DNA from: Neptunicella plasticusilytica | GTDB taxonomy: Bacteria; Pseudomonadota; Gammaproteobacteria; Enterobacterales; Alteromonadaceae | Assembly (NCBI RefSeq): GCF_047922965.1 | Contig: NZ_CP150481.1 | Span: forward strand, 3,596,001 to 3,660,000 | Length of the DNA: 64,000 nucleotides | Direction of reading: 5' to 3' | Part shown: positions 23,883 to 32,354 of the stretch, piece by piece | How positions within the stretch are numbered: position 1 is the first letter of the stretch | Layout of the letters: each line of letters begins with the position of its first letter | Translations under genes and position numbers: made by a program | Notes under the pieces: generated by a model | What the model saw: the letters and a program-made list of their open reading frames with translations, nothing else | The model's database searches: none | What the model was told of the DNA's origin: nothing

Positions 23883-26800
23883 TTAGAAACGGTATTTAAC
23901 ACCTAAACGAATTTCCCAAAGTGAAGGGGCTGTTACAACTGCCTGATCAACTGGTAAGAAACGCTCATACACGTACTGTCCTTGGTCATTAATAGAGGCT
24001 TCAATAATATCCTCACCTACAAATGAACCTTGTTTCATCACTCCCCAGTCATCATTAATCAGGTTACCCAAGTTTTCAATAACCAGGAATGCACTGGCTT
24101 TATGGCCTGGCATAAACCCAGGTAATTCCTGTTCGATGCGTGCATCAAATTTAACCCACCAATCGGCAGCTCTGGAGTTACGACCTGTGATTCCACCTCG
24201 AGCAAGATCTTCGGATTCAATAAAATCATTAAATGCATCTAAATCGAAATCCGGCCCATAGACTACGTTAGGATCATTCTCTTCAGGCACATAAATCAAA
24301 CTACGATAGTCGTTTGAATCTGCAAACATGCCACCAGCATTCGAGAACGTATAAGAATATGGACGGCCTTCACTCGCCATACCAAATAGGCTGAAACGTG
24401 TGTCGTAACCATCAATCAACTCAGCTTTATAGCTTAAATTCATAGTAAAACGATGACGAATTTCATAATCGGATGTGGCTAATCCGGGATTATTAATATC
24501 CGATAGTGCGATGTTACCGAAGTTAGAACCAGCCGTTGAACTAGACATTGGGCTCACATCGGTTGCACGGACATAGGCATACCCCAAGGTTGCACTAATT
24601 CCGTTATCATACTCTTTACTAATTGAAGTCGAAATAACCGTTGAGGTTGCATCGCTGCCTTTAACATTGGTTAACAGCAAATCACTGTTCTCAAAACGGC
24701 CGGGCAACGTTGCATAAAGAGGACGCCCATCAGGAGCATCTTCACCTGTATCAACCACACTTAACGCTTTTACGATAGCGGAGTCTTGCTTATCGGTGTA
24801 TATCAAATCACCGCTGATAACATAATCATCATCGGTGATATAGGTGGCCCCAATAGAGTATTTCCATTCAGACGGAATATCGAAATCAGGATCGGTGGCA
24901 TTTACATCGCCATCTCCATCGGTTGTTGATGTATTGGCAACCGCATCGTACATGGCTTGAGGGATATCATAGATGGGACGGCCTTGGCCTGATAGTTCAG
25001 TGTCAAACAAACTATCGAAATTATCAATTTCTCGCTCACGTACCTGAATATTAGTTACACCATCGTTGGAATAGGCATTAGAAATCCATACGTTAGGATT
25101 ACCACCAGAATATAAACCTACACCACCACGAACTTCCAAATTATCGGCCACTGACCAATTAAAGCCAACCCGAGGTTGAAGTAATGAAATACCATCAACA
25201 TTACCGGTGTTACTAAATCCGTAACGGTTCCTGAAATTGGCATTTTCGCGTGGGACATCATCCGTGCTGTATTTGTCATAACGCAAACCGACCATCAATT
25301 TTACGTCAGCAGTCAGATCAAAATCATCTTGAACATATAACGTCATGAGAGTATTAGCGAATGTTGCACCGGCATCAGCTGGATTATTGGTACCTGCCGA
25401 GTTGCCGTAATAAATACTACCAGGAGTACCAGCTTCGAAATCAGCAATACTACTAAAACGATACTCTCCTACGGTATGCTGCATAAACAGGTTAAATACA
25501 TCGATTTTTTCGTATTCAATACCGGCAGTAATTTTGTGGTCGTCAAGATAATAAGTACCTGCCAACTTGGCTGTGACATTTTCCCAGTTTAACTGATTGG
25601 ATTGGCGAGAATCATCTGGACCAATATAAATAGTACCACCGCCGTCGGTTCTAATTTGTGCTTCAGCGAAACCTGAAGCTGCATCGGTAGAGGCTTGAAC
25701 GTTATCCAATTCAGTTTTACCCAAACGTAATTCGGTAGAGAAGTTGGCATTCCAGTCGGAGTAAACCGATAGCACCATCGATTTTAATTCAGCACCACGC
25801 TTATAGTAGTGATTTGACAAAGGCAAACTGCTGGAAGATTGATCAGACTGACTTAAACTAAAACCATCGTTATAGTTGTAAACAAAAGCAGCTCGATGAT
25901 TATCATTGATGTTCCAATCTAATTTTACCAATAATTTTTCATCTTCTACTGGTGCCGCTCCCGGCATACCACCAACATCGTAGTTATAAACACTTTGCGC
26001 GATACTAGTTACTTGATCGATATCGGCTTGTGTTACCCGGTCTCCCAGCGCGTCATAACTAAACAACTGTACTCCTTCGACTTTTTCATAGGAAACAAAG
26101 CCGAATAAAGTATCTTTAATCAAAGGGAAGCCGACATTCACACCATAACGTTTTTCGGTGTAATTACCGTTATCAACATCCTCGCCTTCAACACTATCAC
26201 CTTTGAATGAATCACTGGTGTAATCAAAGAACGCGCTTCCGTGAATTTCATTAGTACCTGACTTAGTCACCGCGTTGATATTACAAGCAGTAAAACCACC
26301 GTATTGCACATCAAAAGGCGCTAATTCAACTGCTACCTGGTCAATGGCATCAAAAGAAAATGGCATACGCTCAGTGGGATAACCGTTACTATTCAAACCA
26401 AAGTTGTCGTTCATACGAACGCCATCCAAAGTCAAACTATTGTATCGTGGGCTTGCACCACCACACTGAACGGCGTCATTAAAACTTTCATCCACATAAA
26501 TACGGGGATCAGCTCGGATTACATCGTTAATATCACGATTAATTGCCGGAGCACTTTCTAGATCAGCCAGATTAAAATTAGCTGAAGGACCCGTCGAACC
26601 AAAGACTGAAGTACTGACCTGAGAAGCAGTAACCTGAATACTTTCCATGGCCTGCTCGGATTCCAAAGACAAGTTCAAGTTATAAGATTCACCCAAGGTA
26701 AGATATACGTCACTTACTGTAGTATCCTGAAAGGTGTCAGAATCGACTACCACTTGATAAGGACCACCAACACGTAAGCCTTTGGCGGTATATTGTCCAT

Positions 26801-27002
26801 TAGCACCAACGATGACTTGTTTGGAAGTACCGGAAGGCACATGCGTAATAGTAATAACCGTTCCGGCAGCGGCATTACCTTGTGGCCCGATAATTTTACC
26901 GCTAATTCCCGAAGATGTTTCTTGAGCCATAGCGGTTGACGCCAGGCCTATTGACAAGGCAATTGCCGCAGCAACGCGCGTAAGTTTTGACTTGTGTATC
27001 AT
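23883..27002 (-). CDS. Oar-like TonB-dependent receptor with N-terminal carboxypeptidase-regulatory-like domain
   Basis: A 1039-residue outer-membrane protein. The signal peptide ends AMAQETSSG. Residues about 30-115 (GISGKIIGPQGNAAAGTVITITHVPSGT to LTLGESYNLNLSLE) form a carboxypeptidase-regulatory beta-sandwich. A plug follows with NRDINDVIRADPRIYVDES and YNSLTLDGVRMNDNFGLN, then a large barrel ending in IRLGVKYRF. This is the Oar/OmpA-related receptor class, often implicated in uptake of, or adhesion to, peptides and other polymers. The substrate is not evident. The leftward neighbour is a secreted EEP-family enzyme, and divergently transcribed upstream is a membrane protein pair that might regulate it. 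Confidence 0.87.
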   Translation of the reverse strand: MIHKSKLTRVAAAIALSIGLASTAMAQETSSGISGKIIGPQGNAAAGTVITITHVPSGTSKQVIVGANGQYTAKGLRVGGPYQVVVDSDTFQDTTVSDVYLTLGESYNLNLSLESEQAMESIQVTASQVSTSVFGSTGPSANFNLADLESAPAINRDINDVIRADPRIYVDESFNDAVQCGGASPRYNSLTLDGVRMNDNFGLNSNGYPTERMPFSFDAIDQVAVELAPFDVQYGGFTACNINAVTKSGTNEIHGSAFFDYTSDSFKGDSVEGEDVDNGNYTEKRYGVNVGFPLIKDTLFGFVSYEKVEGVQLFSYDALGDRVTQADIDQVTSIAQSVYNYDVGGMPGAAPVEDEKLLVKLDWNINDNHRAAFVYNYNDGFSLSQSDQSSSSLPLSNHYYKRGAELKSMVLSVYSDWNANFSTELRLGKTELDNVQASTDAASGFAEAQIRTDGGGTIYIGPDDSRQSNQLNWENVTAKLAGTYYLDDHKITAGIEYEKIDVFNLFMQHTVGEYRFSSIADFEAGTPGSIYYGNSAGTNNPADAGATFANTLMTLYVQDDFDLTADVKLMVGLRYDKYSTDDVPRENANFRNRYGFSNTGNVDGISLLQPRVGFNWSVADNLEVRGGVGLYSGGNPNVWISNAYSNDGVTNIQVREREIDNFDSLFDTELSGQGRPIYDIPQAMYDAVANTSTTDGDGDVNATDPDFDIPSEWKYSIGATYITDDDYVISGDLIYTDKQDSAIVKALSVVDTGEDAPDGRPLYATLPGRFENSDLLLTNVKGSDATSTVISTSISKEYDNGISATLGYAYVRATDVSPMSSSTAGSNFGNIALSDINNPGLATSDYEIRHRFTMNLSYKAELIDGYDTRFSLFGMASEGRPYSYTFSNAGGMFADSNDYRSLIYVPEENDPNVVYGPDFDLDAFNDFIESEDLARGGITGRNSRAADWWVKFDARIEQELPGFMPGHKASAFLVIENLGNLINDDWGVMKQGSFVGEDIIEASINDQGQYVYERFLPVDQAVVTAPSLWEIRLGVKYRF

Positions 27003-27271
27003 GTTTTCTTCCTAGTTTGAGTGTGTCTGCAAGACTTTATAGTTTATTTGTTACAGATATATTTCGTTCACTGTTTATGACATTTTAATGAACCACTTAA
27101 AATAGTAGTACATTATTTGCACATGTTTATTAGTTTTGCCTGATAAATACTGCGCTCTTCAGGAAAAACAGGAAGCCCTCAAGCATATTCATAACTTCTT
27201 GTTCATATATCTTATAAATCATATAGTTACATCCTATAAATAATATTACCTATTGCAATAAGTAAAATTAG

Positions 27272-28195
27272 TTGTTCAAATGTCTATCCTTACTTAAGTA
27301 TAAGAATGGAAATAAAATCATTCACGACCTGCTTAATTCCAGAATAACTATTTTATGCGTCAGTCTCATCCTGCTTGTCACTATGTGGTATGCGGGAGGA
27401 ATGTCATTAGATCGTCCTGTCCCGCAGTTAAAGCCCGTCATTCATCATTTCGCCGCATGTGATACCCAGACCTCTAACAGCCAACAAGAACTCATTGTGT
27501 ATATTAATGCAGAGCTTGCTGCGCGGCAGTTGGCTAACTCGCTTTGCGCCAACCCTGTCGTGGCCAAACAATTTGGTAAAGTACGCGTATTCTGGAATAG
27601 CGGCGAAAATCAGGTATTGCAGTTTGTCGGTAAAGGCATCGCCGATCTGGCGTTAGTGAAACAGAATATGATGGATGCCATCAAGGCAGAATCCACTTAC
27701 GGATATGAAGAAGTCGCCTCTTATCCGGATTACTCAGCTTACTTAATCGCCATGCGTGAAAAGCCACAAATAACCAAGGAATATTTACTCGGAAAACGAT
27801 TAGGCTTGCTGGATTACCCCACCAGCCGCTCGGGACATATTATTCCAATCAGAATGTTAAAATCGCTGAACTTGTCGCCTGATACCATGCAAATTACCTA
27901 TGCCAATTCTCATTCTGAATTGCGCCACCTACTCACTTCAGGCCAAGTTGATATTATTTCATCTTATTGGCAGCAAAATGATGAAACAACATTGCTGAAA
28001 AACTACATAACCCCGATTGAAGAACGTATTCACGGTTCCAAGTGGTATATGAAAATGGAAACCAGAAATGTCGACCTGTACTGTGCCGTGCAGGATGTAT
28101 TAGTTGATATTGCAACTCAGCAGGCCAATGGCTATTTCAGCCAATTAAAGCTGGTGCCGGAGTGTCCGGGAAGAAAAAATGCAGCCATCAACTAG
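27272..28195 (+). CDS. Membrane-anchored PhnD-like periplasmic binding protein, function unknown
   Basis: A 307-residue protein with one N-terminal membrane segment (about residues 25-42) and a periplasmic part. NQVLQFVGKGIADLALVKQNMMDAI, LGKRLGLLDYPTSRSGHIIPIRMLKSLNL and SGQVDIISSYWQQ have the layout of PhnD-type type-2 periplasmic binding proteins. The membrane anchor and the absence of an ABC permease or ATPase suggest sensing rather than transport. The start is uncertain: TTG at 27272 is the first in-frame start after a stop codon and no good Shine-Dalgarno is seen. It overlaps the next gene by 17 bases. The pair is divergent from the Oar-like receptor, so it may be a transmembrane sensor for that system. 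Confidence 0.6.
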   Translation: MFKCLSLLKYKNGNKIIHDLLNSRITILCVSLILLVTMWYAGGMSLDRPVPQLKPVIHHFAACDTQTSNSQQELIVYINAELAARQLANSLCANPVVAKQFGKVRVFWNSGENQVLQFVGKGIADLALVKQNMMDAIKAESTYGYEEVASYPDYSAYLIAMREKPQITKEYLLGKRLGLLDYPTSRSGHIIPIRMLKSLNLSPDTMQITYANSHSELRHLLTSGQVDIISSYWQQNDETTLLKNYITPIEERIHGSKWYMKMETRNVDLYCAVQDVLVDIATQQANGYFSQLKLVPECPGRKNAAIN

Positions 28196-29117
28196 ATACC
28201 AGATCCGCATCGCTATTGCTTTTACGCTTATATTTATCCTGTTTCAGGGGATTTACAGTACTTCAGCTTTAATCAGCTATAAAGACAATAGTCGGTTATA
28301 CGCACTAAATTTAGAAACTCGCATTGCTTTGGATTTGCCCTGGCTGCAACTGGCCAACGAGCAGATGAAGCAGGTGGCCAATGCCACAAGCGTGCGCCTG
28401 TATATGGACAATATGAACCAGCAATTCGTCACTCAGCATGCCCCGGTCAGAATTAACGCATTGCAGAAAATACAGGTAACAGAAGAAATTAAAGGACAGG
28501 AGCTATTAATACCACTAGTTACGCCGGAACGAACAGTCCCGTTAAAAATAGTGATCTTGCCTTTTCGTTTTGCTGACAGCTTTTCGCCCCTGAGTTTATT
28601 GGCCAGCTTGTTATTAGTTTACTTGTCTCGCCGGCAACTCAAGCTGTGGGGTACGCCACACTCGGATAACGAAACGGATAATAAGCCTAGACCCAAGCTA
28701 ATTATCAACCTACATGAACGCACCTTAACCAACAGTTTTGATAACCGCACAGTGCAGTTATCCAACAAACCGTTCTGTTTTTATATTGCCTTGCTGGACT
28801 ACTGTTTACGCTTCGACAACGCCGCACTCAATCACAATAAGAACTTACCCACCGAACTACTGGAACTGGCCAACCGTTATTTTTATCGTTTGATTGAACT
28901 GGGTCATACGATTAGAAAACGGCCAGACTTCAGTTCCAACCTGGATAAGATGCTGAGTGAAATCAGGGCGGCTCTGGAAGAAATCTACCAAGACTGTCCT
29001 GATTTAAAAGCCCCTTATTACCCACCCAAAGCGCAAGGTGAAGGTTCACGTTCCAAACTGCACAATTATGCTTTGGAACAATTAACTGAAGATGGACTGG
29101 AGTTTATCGGTAAATAA
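28179..29117 (+). CDS. Unrecognised two-segment membrane protein with cytoplasmic domain, partner of the PhnD-like protein
   Basis: A 312-residue protein with a membrane segment at about residues 9-32, a periplasmic loop of roughly 110 residues, a second segment near 138-150, and a soluble C-terminal region. The piece LIINLHERTLTNSFDNRTVQLSNKPFCFYIALLDYCL recalls the start of an OmpR/ToxR-type winged helix, but I do not see a clear recognition helix. The rest of the cytoplasmic region (ELANRYFYRLIELGHTIRKRPDF to ALEEIYQDC) is predicted helical. The gene overlaps the binding-protein gene by 17 bases, so the two are co-translated. Its stop codon is formed by the first bases of a palindromic element. 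Function is unknown; a membrane-bound regulator is a hypothesis. Confidence 0.6.
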   Translation: MQPSTRYQIRIAIAFTLIFILFQGIYSTSALISYKDNSRLYALNLETRIALDLPWLQLANEQMKQVANATSVRLYMDNMNQQFVTQHAPVRINALQKIQVTEEIKGQELLIPLVTPERTVPLKIVILPFRFADSFSPLSLLASLLLVYLSRRQLKLWGTPHSDNETDNKPRPKLIINLHERTLTNSFDNRTVQLSNKPFCFYIALLDYCLRFDNAALNHNKNLPTELLELANRYFYRLIELGHTIRKRPDFSSNLDKMLSEIRAALEEIYQDCPDLKAPYYPPKAQGEGSRSKLHNYALEQLTEDGLEFIGK

Positions 29118-29347
29118 CCCCAACTCGGGATAAGAAATGTCGTTTATATTTACAAAGGGTAAATAATTCAGATAGTTATATTATTCACTCAACCATTGTT
29201 GAATAAATAGTTTACTCAATGACGACATTTTTGTGCCTGGCAAGGCGGGCTTTCGTACGTCATAGCGGACTATGACTAGAAAGCCCAACGCTGCCAGGTG
29301 CAAAAAGAGCGTTATTGAGAGGCGTGACTTATCCCGAGCTGGGGTTA
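29115..29347. mobile_element. 233-bp palindromic MITE-like element
   Basis: The ends are TAACCCCAACTCGGGATAAG (29115-29134) and its reverse complement at 29328-29347, with one mismatch in 20. Inside are more inverted pairs: AAATGTCGTT near 29136 with GACGACATTT near 29222, TGCCTGGCA with TGCCAGGTGCA, GGCTTTC with GAAAGCC, and CATAG with CTATG around the centre. No ORF is present. TAAATAAC occurs at 29111-29118 and 29346-29353, which could be a target duplication overlapping the ends. The structure is that of a non-autonomous miniature element able to fold into one long hairpin. Confidence 0.7.
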
Positions 29348-29471
29348 AATAACAAGAGCACAGAGAATCGGCCTTACGTAAGGTTATTTACGTTTAATTT
29401 CCATATCAACACTGGCTTTTTTCGTTACCACTGGTAACCTGAGCGTCGTTTAATCTTTCATACTTCTAGCT
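29348..29471. promoter_or_regulatory. Upstream region of udk
   Basis: It contains the palindrome CCTTACGTAAGG (29372-29383) and the inverted repeat GTTACC-N3-GGTAAC (29424-29438). Either could be an operator for the uridine kinase/NupC genes. No gene is seen. Confidence 0.3.
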
Positions 29472-30098
29472 ATGTCAATACCACATATCATTGCGATTTC
29501 CGGTGCCTCGGGTTCGGGTAAATCATTATTTACCGCCACCCTGTGCGACGAGCTGCGTCAGTTTGACACCGACGTACTGATACTTTGCGAAGATCACTAC
29601 TATCGTGATCAAAGCGAATTGTCCATGCCACAACGTGAGCAAACTAACTACGACCATCCCGATGCTTTTGAGCATGAGCTGCTTGCCCAACATTTACGTC
29701 AATTAAAACAGGGGCAATCGATTCAGTATCCTGAATATTGTTTTAAAACTCATACCCGACTCAGTCAGCAAACAGAACGCACGCCACAAAAAATTGTGGT
29801 GGTGGAAGGAATTCTGCTATTGGCGTCGCCCGAATTATTGCCCTTATTTGATCTGAAAGTGTATATGGATACACCACTGGATATCTGTTTATTGCGCAGA
29901 ATTCAGCGGGATCTGACCGAAAGGGGTCGTTCTCTGGAATCCGTTGCCCGGCAATATGAGCAAACCGTAAAACCAATGTACCATCAATTTATTCAACCCT
30001 GCCGTCATAAAGCCAATATCGTCGTGACACAGGGAGGTAAAAATCGCCCCGCTTTAGAGGTGATAAAGGCGCATATCCGAAATGCATCAAAATTATAA
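29472..30098 (+). CDS. udk: Uridine kinase
   Basis: A 208-residue uridine/cytidine kinase of the P-loop NTPase family. ISGASGSGKSLFTATL is the Walker A region (residues 9-24). ILCEDHYYRDQSEL and YDHPDAFEHELL match the nucleoside-binding segments of Udk, and VVVEGILLL is the Walker B-like strand. It phosphorylates uridine or cytidine to UMP or CMP for pyrimidine salvage in the cytoplasm. It lies 25 bases upstream of a NupC-type nucleoside transporter, so import and phosphorylation are coupled in one operon. Confidence 0.92.
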   Translation: MSIPHIIAISGASGSGKSLFTATLCDELRQFDTDVLILCEDHYYRDQSELSMPQREQTNYDHPDAFEHELLAQHLRQLKQGQSIQYPEYCFKTHTRLSQQTERTPQKIVVVEGILLLASPELLPLFDLKVYMDTPLDICLLRRIQRDLTERGRSLESVARQYEQTVKPMYHQFIQPCRHKANIVVTQGGKNRPALEVIKAHIRNASKL

Positions 30099-30123
30099 TT
30101 ACAATAAATATTGGGGATAACAC

Positions 30124-31332
30124 ATGACAAGCTTGCTCGGCATTTTAGTTCTGATTGGATTGGCACTATTACTGTCTACCAATCGTAAAGCCATCAATTG
30201 GCGCACTGTAGGCGGAGCTTTTGCCATACAGGCACTAATCGGTGCATTTGTACTGTATTTCCCACCAGGCATCGAAATGTTGTTGTCACTAACCGATGTG
30301 ATAAAAAACGTACTCAGTTACAGTCAGGAGGGGATCAACTTCCTGTTTGGCCCGGTCGGCGATAAATCTATCGGCTTTATTTTTGCCTTTAATGTATTGC
30401 CCGTAATCGTATTTTTCTCTTCTTTAATTAGCGTTTTGTACTATCTGGGTATTATGTCCTGGATTATCCGCATGATAGGCGGTTTTTTACAATGGGTACT
30501 GAGAACCAGCCGGCCAGAATCCATGTCGGCAGCAGCCAATATTTTTGTGGGACAAACCGAAGCACCATTGGTGGTTAAGCCTTTTATTCCGCATATGACC
30601 CGCTCGGAACTGTTTGCCATTATGGTAGGTGGTCTGGCTTCCATCGCCGGCTCCGTAATGGCCGGTTATGCTGGCTTGGGAGTAGAACTAAAATACCTAT
30701 TGGCCGCCAGTTTTATGGCCGCGCCAGCCGGGCTGCTAATGGCCAAAATAATTTTACCCGAAACCGAGCAACCTAAAAATGAACTCAATGAGCTGGACAG
30801 CTCTTCAGAAAAATACACCAATATTTTTGACGCCGCCGCCAGCGGTGCCGCATCAGGTATGCAGCTAGCCCTCAATGTGGGTGCTATGTTGTTAGCTTTT
30901 GTGGCATTGATTGCGTTACTAAACGGACTGATTGGCTGGGCTGGTGGCCTATTTGGCTACGAAGAACTCAGCTTCCAGATGATCCTCGGCTATATCTTCC
31001 AGCCACTGGCCTGGGTATTAGGCGTCCCTTGGGATGAAGCCAATGTCGCAGGTAGCTTTATTGGTCAGAAACTAGTGGTCAATGAGTTTGTTGCCTATCT
31101 GGATTTTATTGCCCACAAAGAGCAACTTACGGCCCAAACTCAGGCGATTATTACCTTTGCGTTGTGCGGTTTTGCCAATTTTTCCTCCATCGCGATCCTT
31201 ATGGGCGGATTAGGCGCATTAGCTCCCAATCGCCGTACCGATATCGCCCAGCTAGGTCTAAGAGCGGTAGCCGCGGCAACACTGGCTAATTTGATGAGCG
31301 CTGCGCTGGCAGGTATCTATTTATATCTGTGA
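30124..31332 (+). CDS. NupC-type concentrative nucleoside transporter
   Basis: A 402-residue CNT-family transporter with multiple membrane segments. IFVGQTEAPLVVKPFI, MTRSELFAIMVGGLASIAGSVMAGY and GFANFSSIAILMGGLGALAPNRRTDI are signature sequences of the CNT/NupC family. It imports nucleosides with sodium or protons across the inner membrane. It directly follows udk and is followed by a terminator. Confidence 0.93.
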   Translation: MTSLLGILVLIGLALLLSTNRKAINWRTVGGAFAIQALIGAFVLYFPPGIEMLLSLTDVIKNVLSYSQEGINFLFGPVGDKSIGFIFAFNVLPVIVFFSSLISVLYYLGIMSWIIRMIGGFLQWVLRTSRPESMSAAANIFVGQTEAPLVVKPFIPHMTRSELFAIMVGGLASIAGSVMAGYAGLGVELKYLLAASFMAAPAGLLMAKIILPETEQPKNELNELDSSSEKYTNIFDAAASGAASGMQLALNVGAMLLAFVALIALLNGLIGWAGGLFGYEELSFQMILGYIFQPLAWVLGVPWDEANVAGSFIGQKLVVNEFVAYLDFIAHKEQLTAQTQAIITFALCGFANFSSIAILMGGLGALAPNRRTDIAQLGLRAVAAATLANLMSAALAGIYLYL

Positions 31333-31355
31333 TCACCATCATAAAACGTTTAACT

Positions 31356-31396
31356 GCCTGTCAGTTGTATCTCCGATACTGACAGGCCGAATTTTT
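31356..31396 (+). terminator. Terminator after the nucleoside transporter
   Basis: GCCTGTCAGT and ACTGACAGGC form a perfect 10-bp stem around a 12-base loop, followed by CGAATTTTTA. It ends the udk-nupC transcript. Confidence 0.75.
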
Positions 31397-31433
31397 ACTA
31401 AGCTTTAGCAAAACGATAAATTCAGGAAGCCTT

Positions 31434-32273
31434 ATGAAACTTGTTGCCGTCGATTTTAATGCCGATAACGCCGCCCAACAATTTGTTGAATCACTGCACG
31501 AAACAGGATTCGGCGTATTAAAGAACCACCCTCTTAAACAAAGTATGGTGGACGACATCTATAAGACCTGGCAAGCCTTCTTTGATAGTGAAGAAAAGCA
31601 TCGCTTTCACTACAACAGCAAAACTCAGGACGGCTTCTTTCCCGCCAGCGTATCAGAAACCGCCAAAGGACATAAAACCAAGGATATTAAGGAGTATTTT
31701 CACTATTACCCTTGGGGACAATGCCCGCAGCAGTATCGCCAACAACTGGCCGATTATTACGCCGCAGCTAACCAGTTGGCGTCAACGCTATTATCCTGGG
31801 TAGAGAAGTATTCACCCGATGAGGTTTCGGCCAAATACAGCCAGTCACTTTCCAGCATGGTGGAAAACAGCGAGAAAACCTTATTAAGGGTCCTTCACTA
31901 TCCACCGTTGCATGGAGGTGAGGAACCGGATGCCATTCGCGCAGCGGCCCATGAAGATATCAATCTGCTTACCGTATTACCCGCTGCGAACGAGCCGGGG
32001 CTACAGGTGAAAAACAAGGAAGGTGGCTGGCTGGACGTACCTTGTGATTTCGGTAATTTGATCGTTAACATTGGTGACATGTTACAAGAGGCATCCGGTG
32101 GTTATTTTCCCTCTACCACCCATAGAGTGATTAATCCTGAAGGTGCAGATCAAACCAAGTCGCGTATATCTCTGCCGCTGTTTTTGCACCCTAACCCTGA
32201 AGTGGTATTGTCTGAACGTCATACCGCCGACAGTTATCTTACTGAACGATTGAGAGAACTCGGTGTATTGTAG
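31434..32273 (+). CDS. 2-oxoglutarate/Fe(II)-dependent dioxygenase, isopenicillin-N-synthase family
   Basis: A 279-residue oxidoreductase of the IPNS-like 2OG-Fe(II) superfamily. An N-terminal DIOX_N domain (FNADNAAQQFVESLHETGFGVLKNH) precedes the jelly roll. The iron ligands are visible as HED in AAHEDINLLTVLP and the histidine of STTHRVINP. The arginine in KSRISLPLFLHPN would bind the cosubstrate. The substrate cannot be predicted; bacterial homologues are usually annotated only by family. It stands alone, flanked by terminators on both sides. Confidence 0.85.
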   Translation: MKLVAVDFNADNAAQQFVESLHETGFGVLKNHPLKQSMVDDIYKTWQAFFDSEEKHRFHYNSKTQDGFFPASVSETAKGHKTKDIKEYFHYYPWGQCPQQYRQQLADYYAAANQLASTLLSWVEKYSPDEVSAKYSQSLSSMVENSEKTLLRVLHYPPLHGGEEPDAIRAAAHEDINLLTVLPAANEPGLQVKNKEGGWLDVPCDFGNLIVNIGDMLQEASGGYFPSTTHRVINPEGADQTKSRISLPLFLHPNPEVVLSERHTADSYLTERLRELGVL

Positions 32274-32294
32274 GGCGGGTTGAAAACTGGAAAT

Positions 32295-32323
32295 AAAAAT
32301 GCCGGCAATTTGCCAGCATTTTT
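32295..32323. terminator. Bidirectional terminator between the dioxygenase and the dipeptidase
   Basis: AAAAATGCCGGCA and TGCCAGCATTTTT pair with one mismatch around a 3-base loop, with A and T runs at the outer ends. The flanking genes converge here. Confidence 0.8.
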
Positions 32324-32354
32324 ATTTATGCTCGTAGCGATGTAACAGGTCGAA

